A stretch of DNA of 5,591 bases from contig JASHSR010000188.1 in NCBI GenBank assembly GCA_030038645.1, positions 1-5,591 on the forward strand. The letters are read 5' to 3'. Under the pieces are notes generated by a model that searched no databases, had not been told where the DNA came from, and worked only from the letters and a program-made list of their open reading frames with translations. Origin of the DNA: Gammaproteobacteria bacterium. Its GTDB lineage: Bacteria; Pseudomonadota; Gammaproteobacteria; Steroidobacterales; Steroidobacteraceae. A program made the position numbers and the translations under genes. Positions 5,510 to 5,591 of the stretch are shown piece after piece; position 1 is the stretch's first letter; each line of letters begins with the position of its first letter.

Positions 5510-5591
5510 GGCCCGGGACCGTGCGCTCGAGCGCTCGTCGGGCCCGCGGTCGGGCGCCGCATCGCGCCTGCCGAACGAGGCTGAAGGTTGA

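Overview
The window is high-GC bacterial DNA with dense coding. All complete genes lie on the minus strand; one truncated gene at the left edge lies on the plus strand. Gene content (EgtB/EgtD, a yqjD-yqjE-yqjK-like trio, apt, a NarL-type kinase and a receiver-only regulator) fits a GC-rich proteobacterium. Gammaproteobacteria is my best guess, from the yqjDEK-type cluster and overall style; this is inference and no rRNA or marker gene is present.

Right half (about 3291-5591, read leftward): egtB and egtD, two nucleotides apart, form an ergothioneine operon. EgtD trimethylates histidine to hercynine and EgtB adds the sulfur as a sulfoxide. No egtA, egtC or egtE is visible here. A 230-bp gap follows, holding a 92-bp palindromic element with 29-bp arms. 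Then comes apt (2515-3060), adenine phosphoribosyltransferase.

Left half: after a 209-bp gap with a possible weak promoter and short leader ORF come three small membrane or membrane-associated proteins: a DUF883/YqjD-like protein, a YqjE-like two-TM protein and a YqjK-like protein. They are joined by 4-bp start/stop overlaps. Fifteen bases later is a one-TM, sensor-less histidine kinase of the HisKA_3 (NarL/LiaS) type, so these four genes look like one operon. The kinase ends in a proline/serine/glycine-rich tail made by seven 18-bp tandem repeats. It then runs 91 bp antisense into the 3' end of a convergent receiver-domain gene (2-355).

Most of the window is recognisable families. The points most worth a second look are the kinase tail with its repeat and antisense overlap, the 92-bp palindrome between egtD and apt, the yqj-kinase operon, and a Ser-to-Cys change at a predicted histidine-binding position of EgtD. 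I do not see an outright new system such as defence, CRISPR or a mobile element with a transposase.
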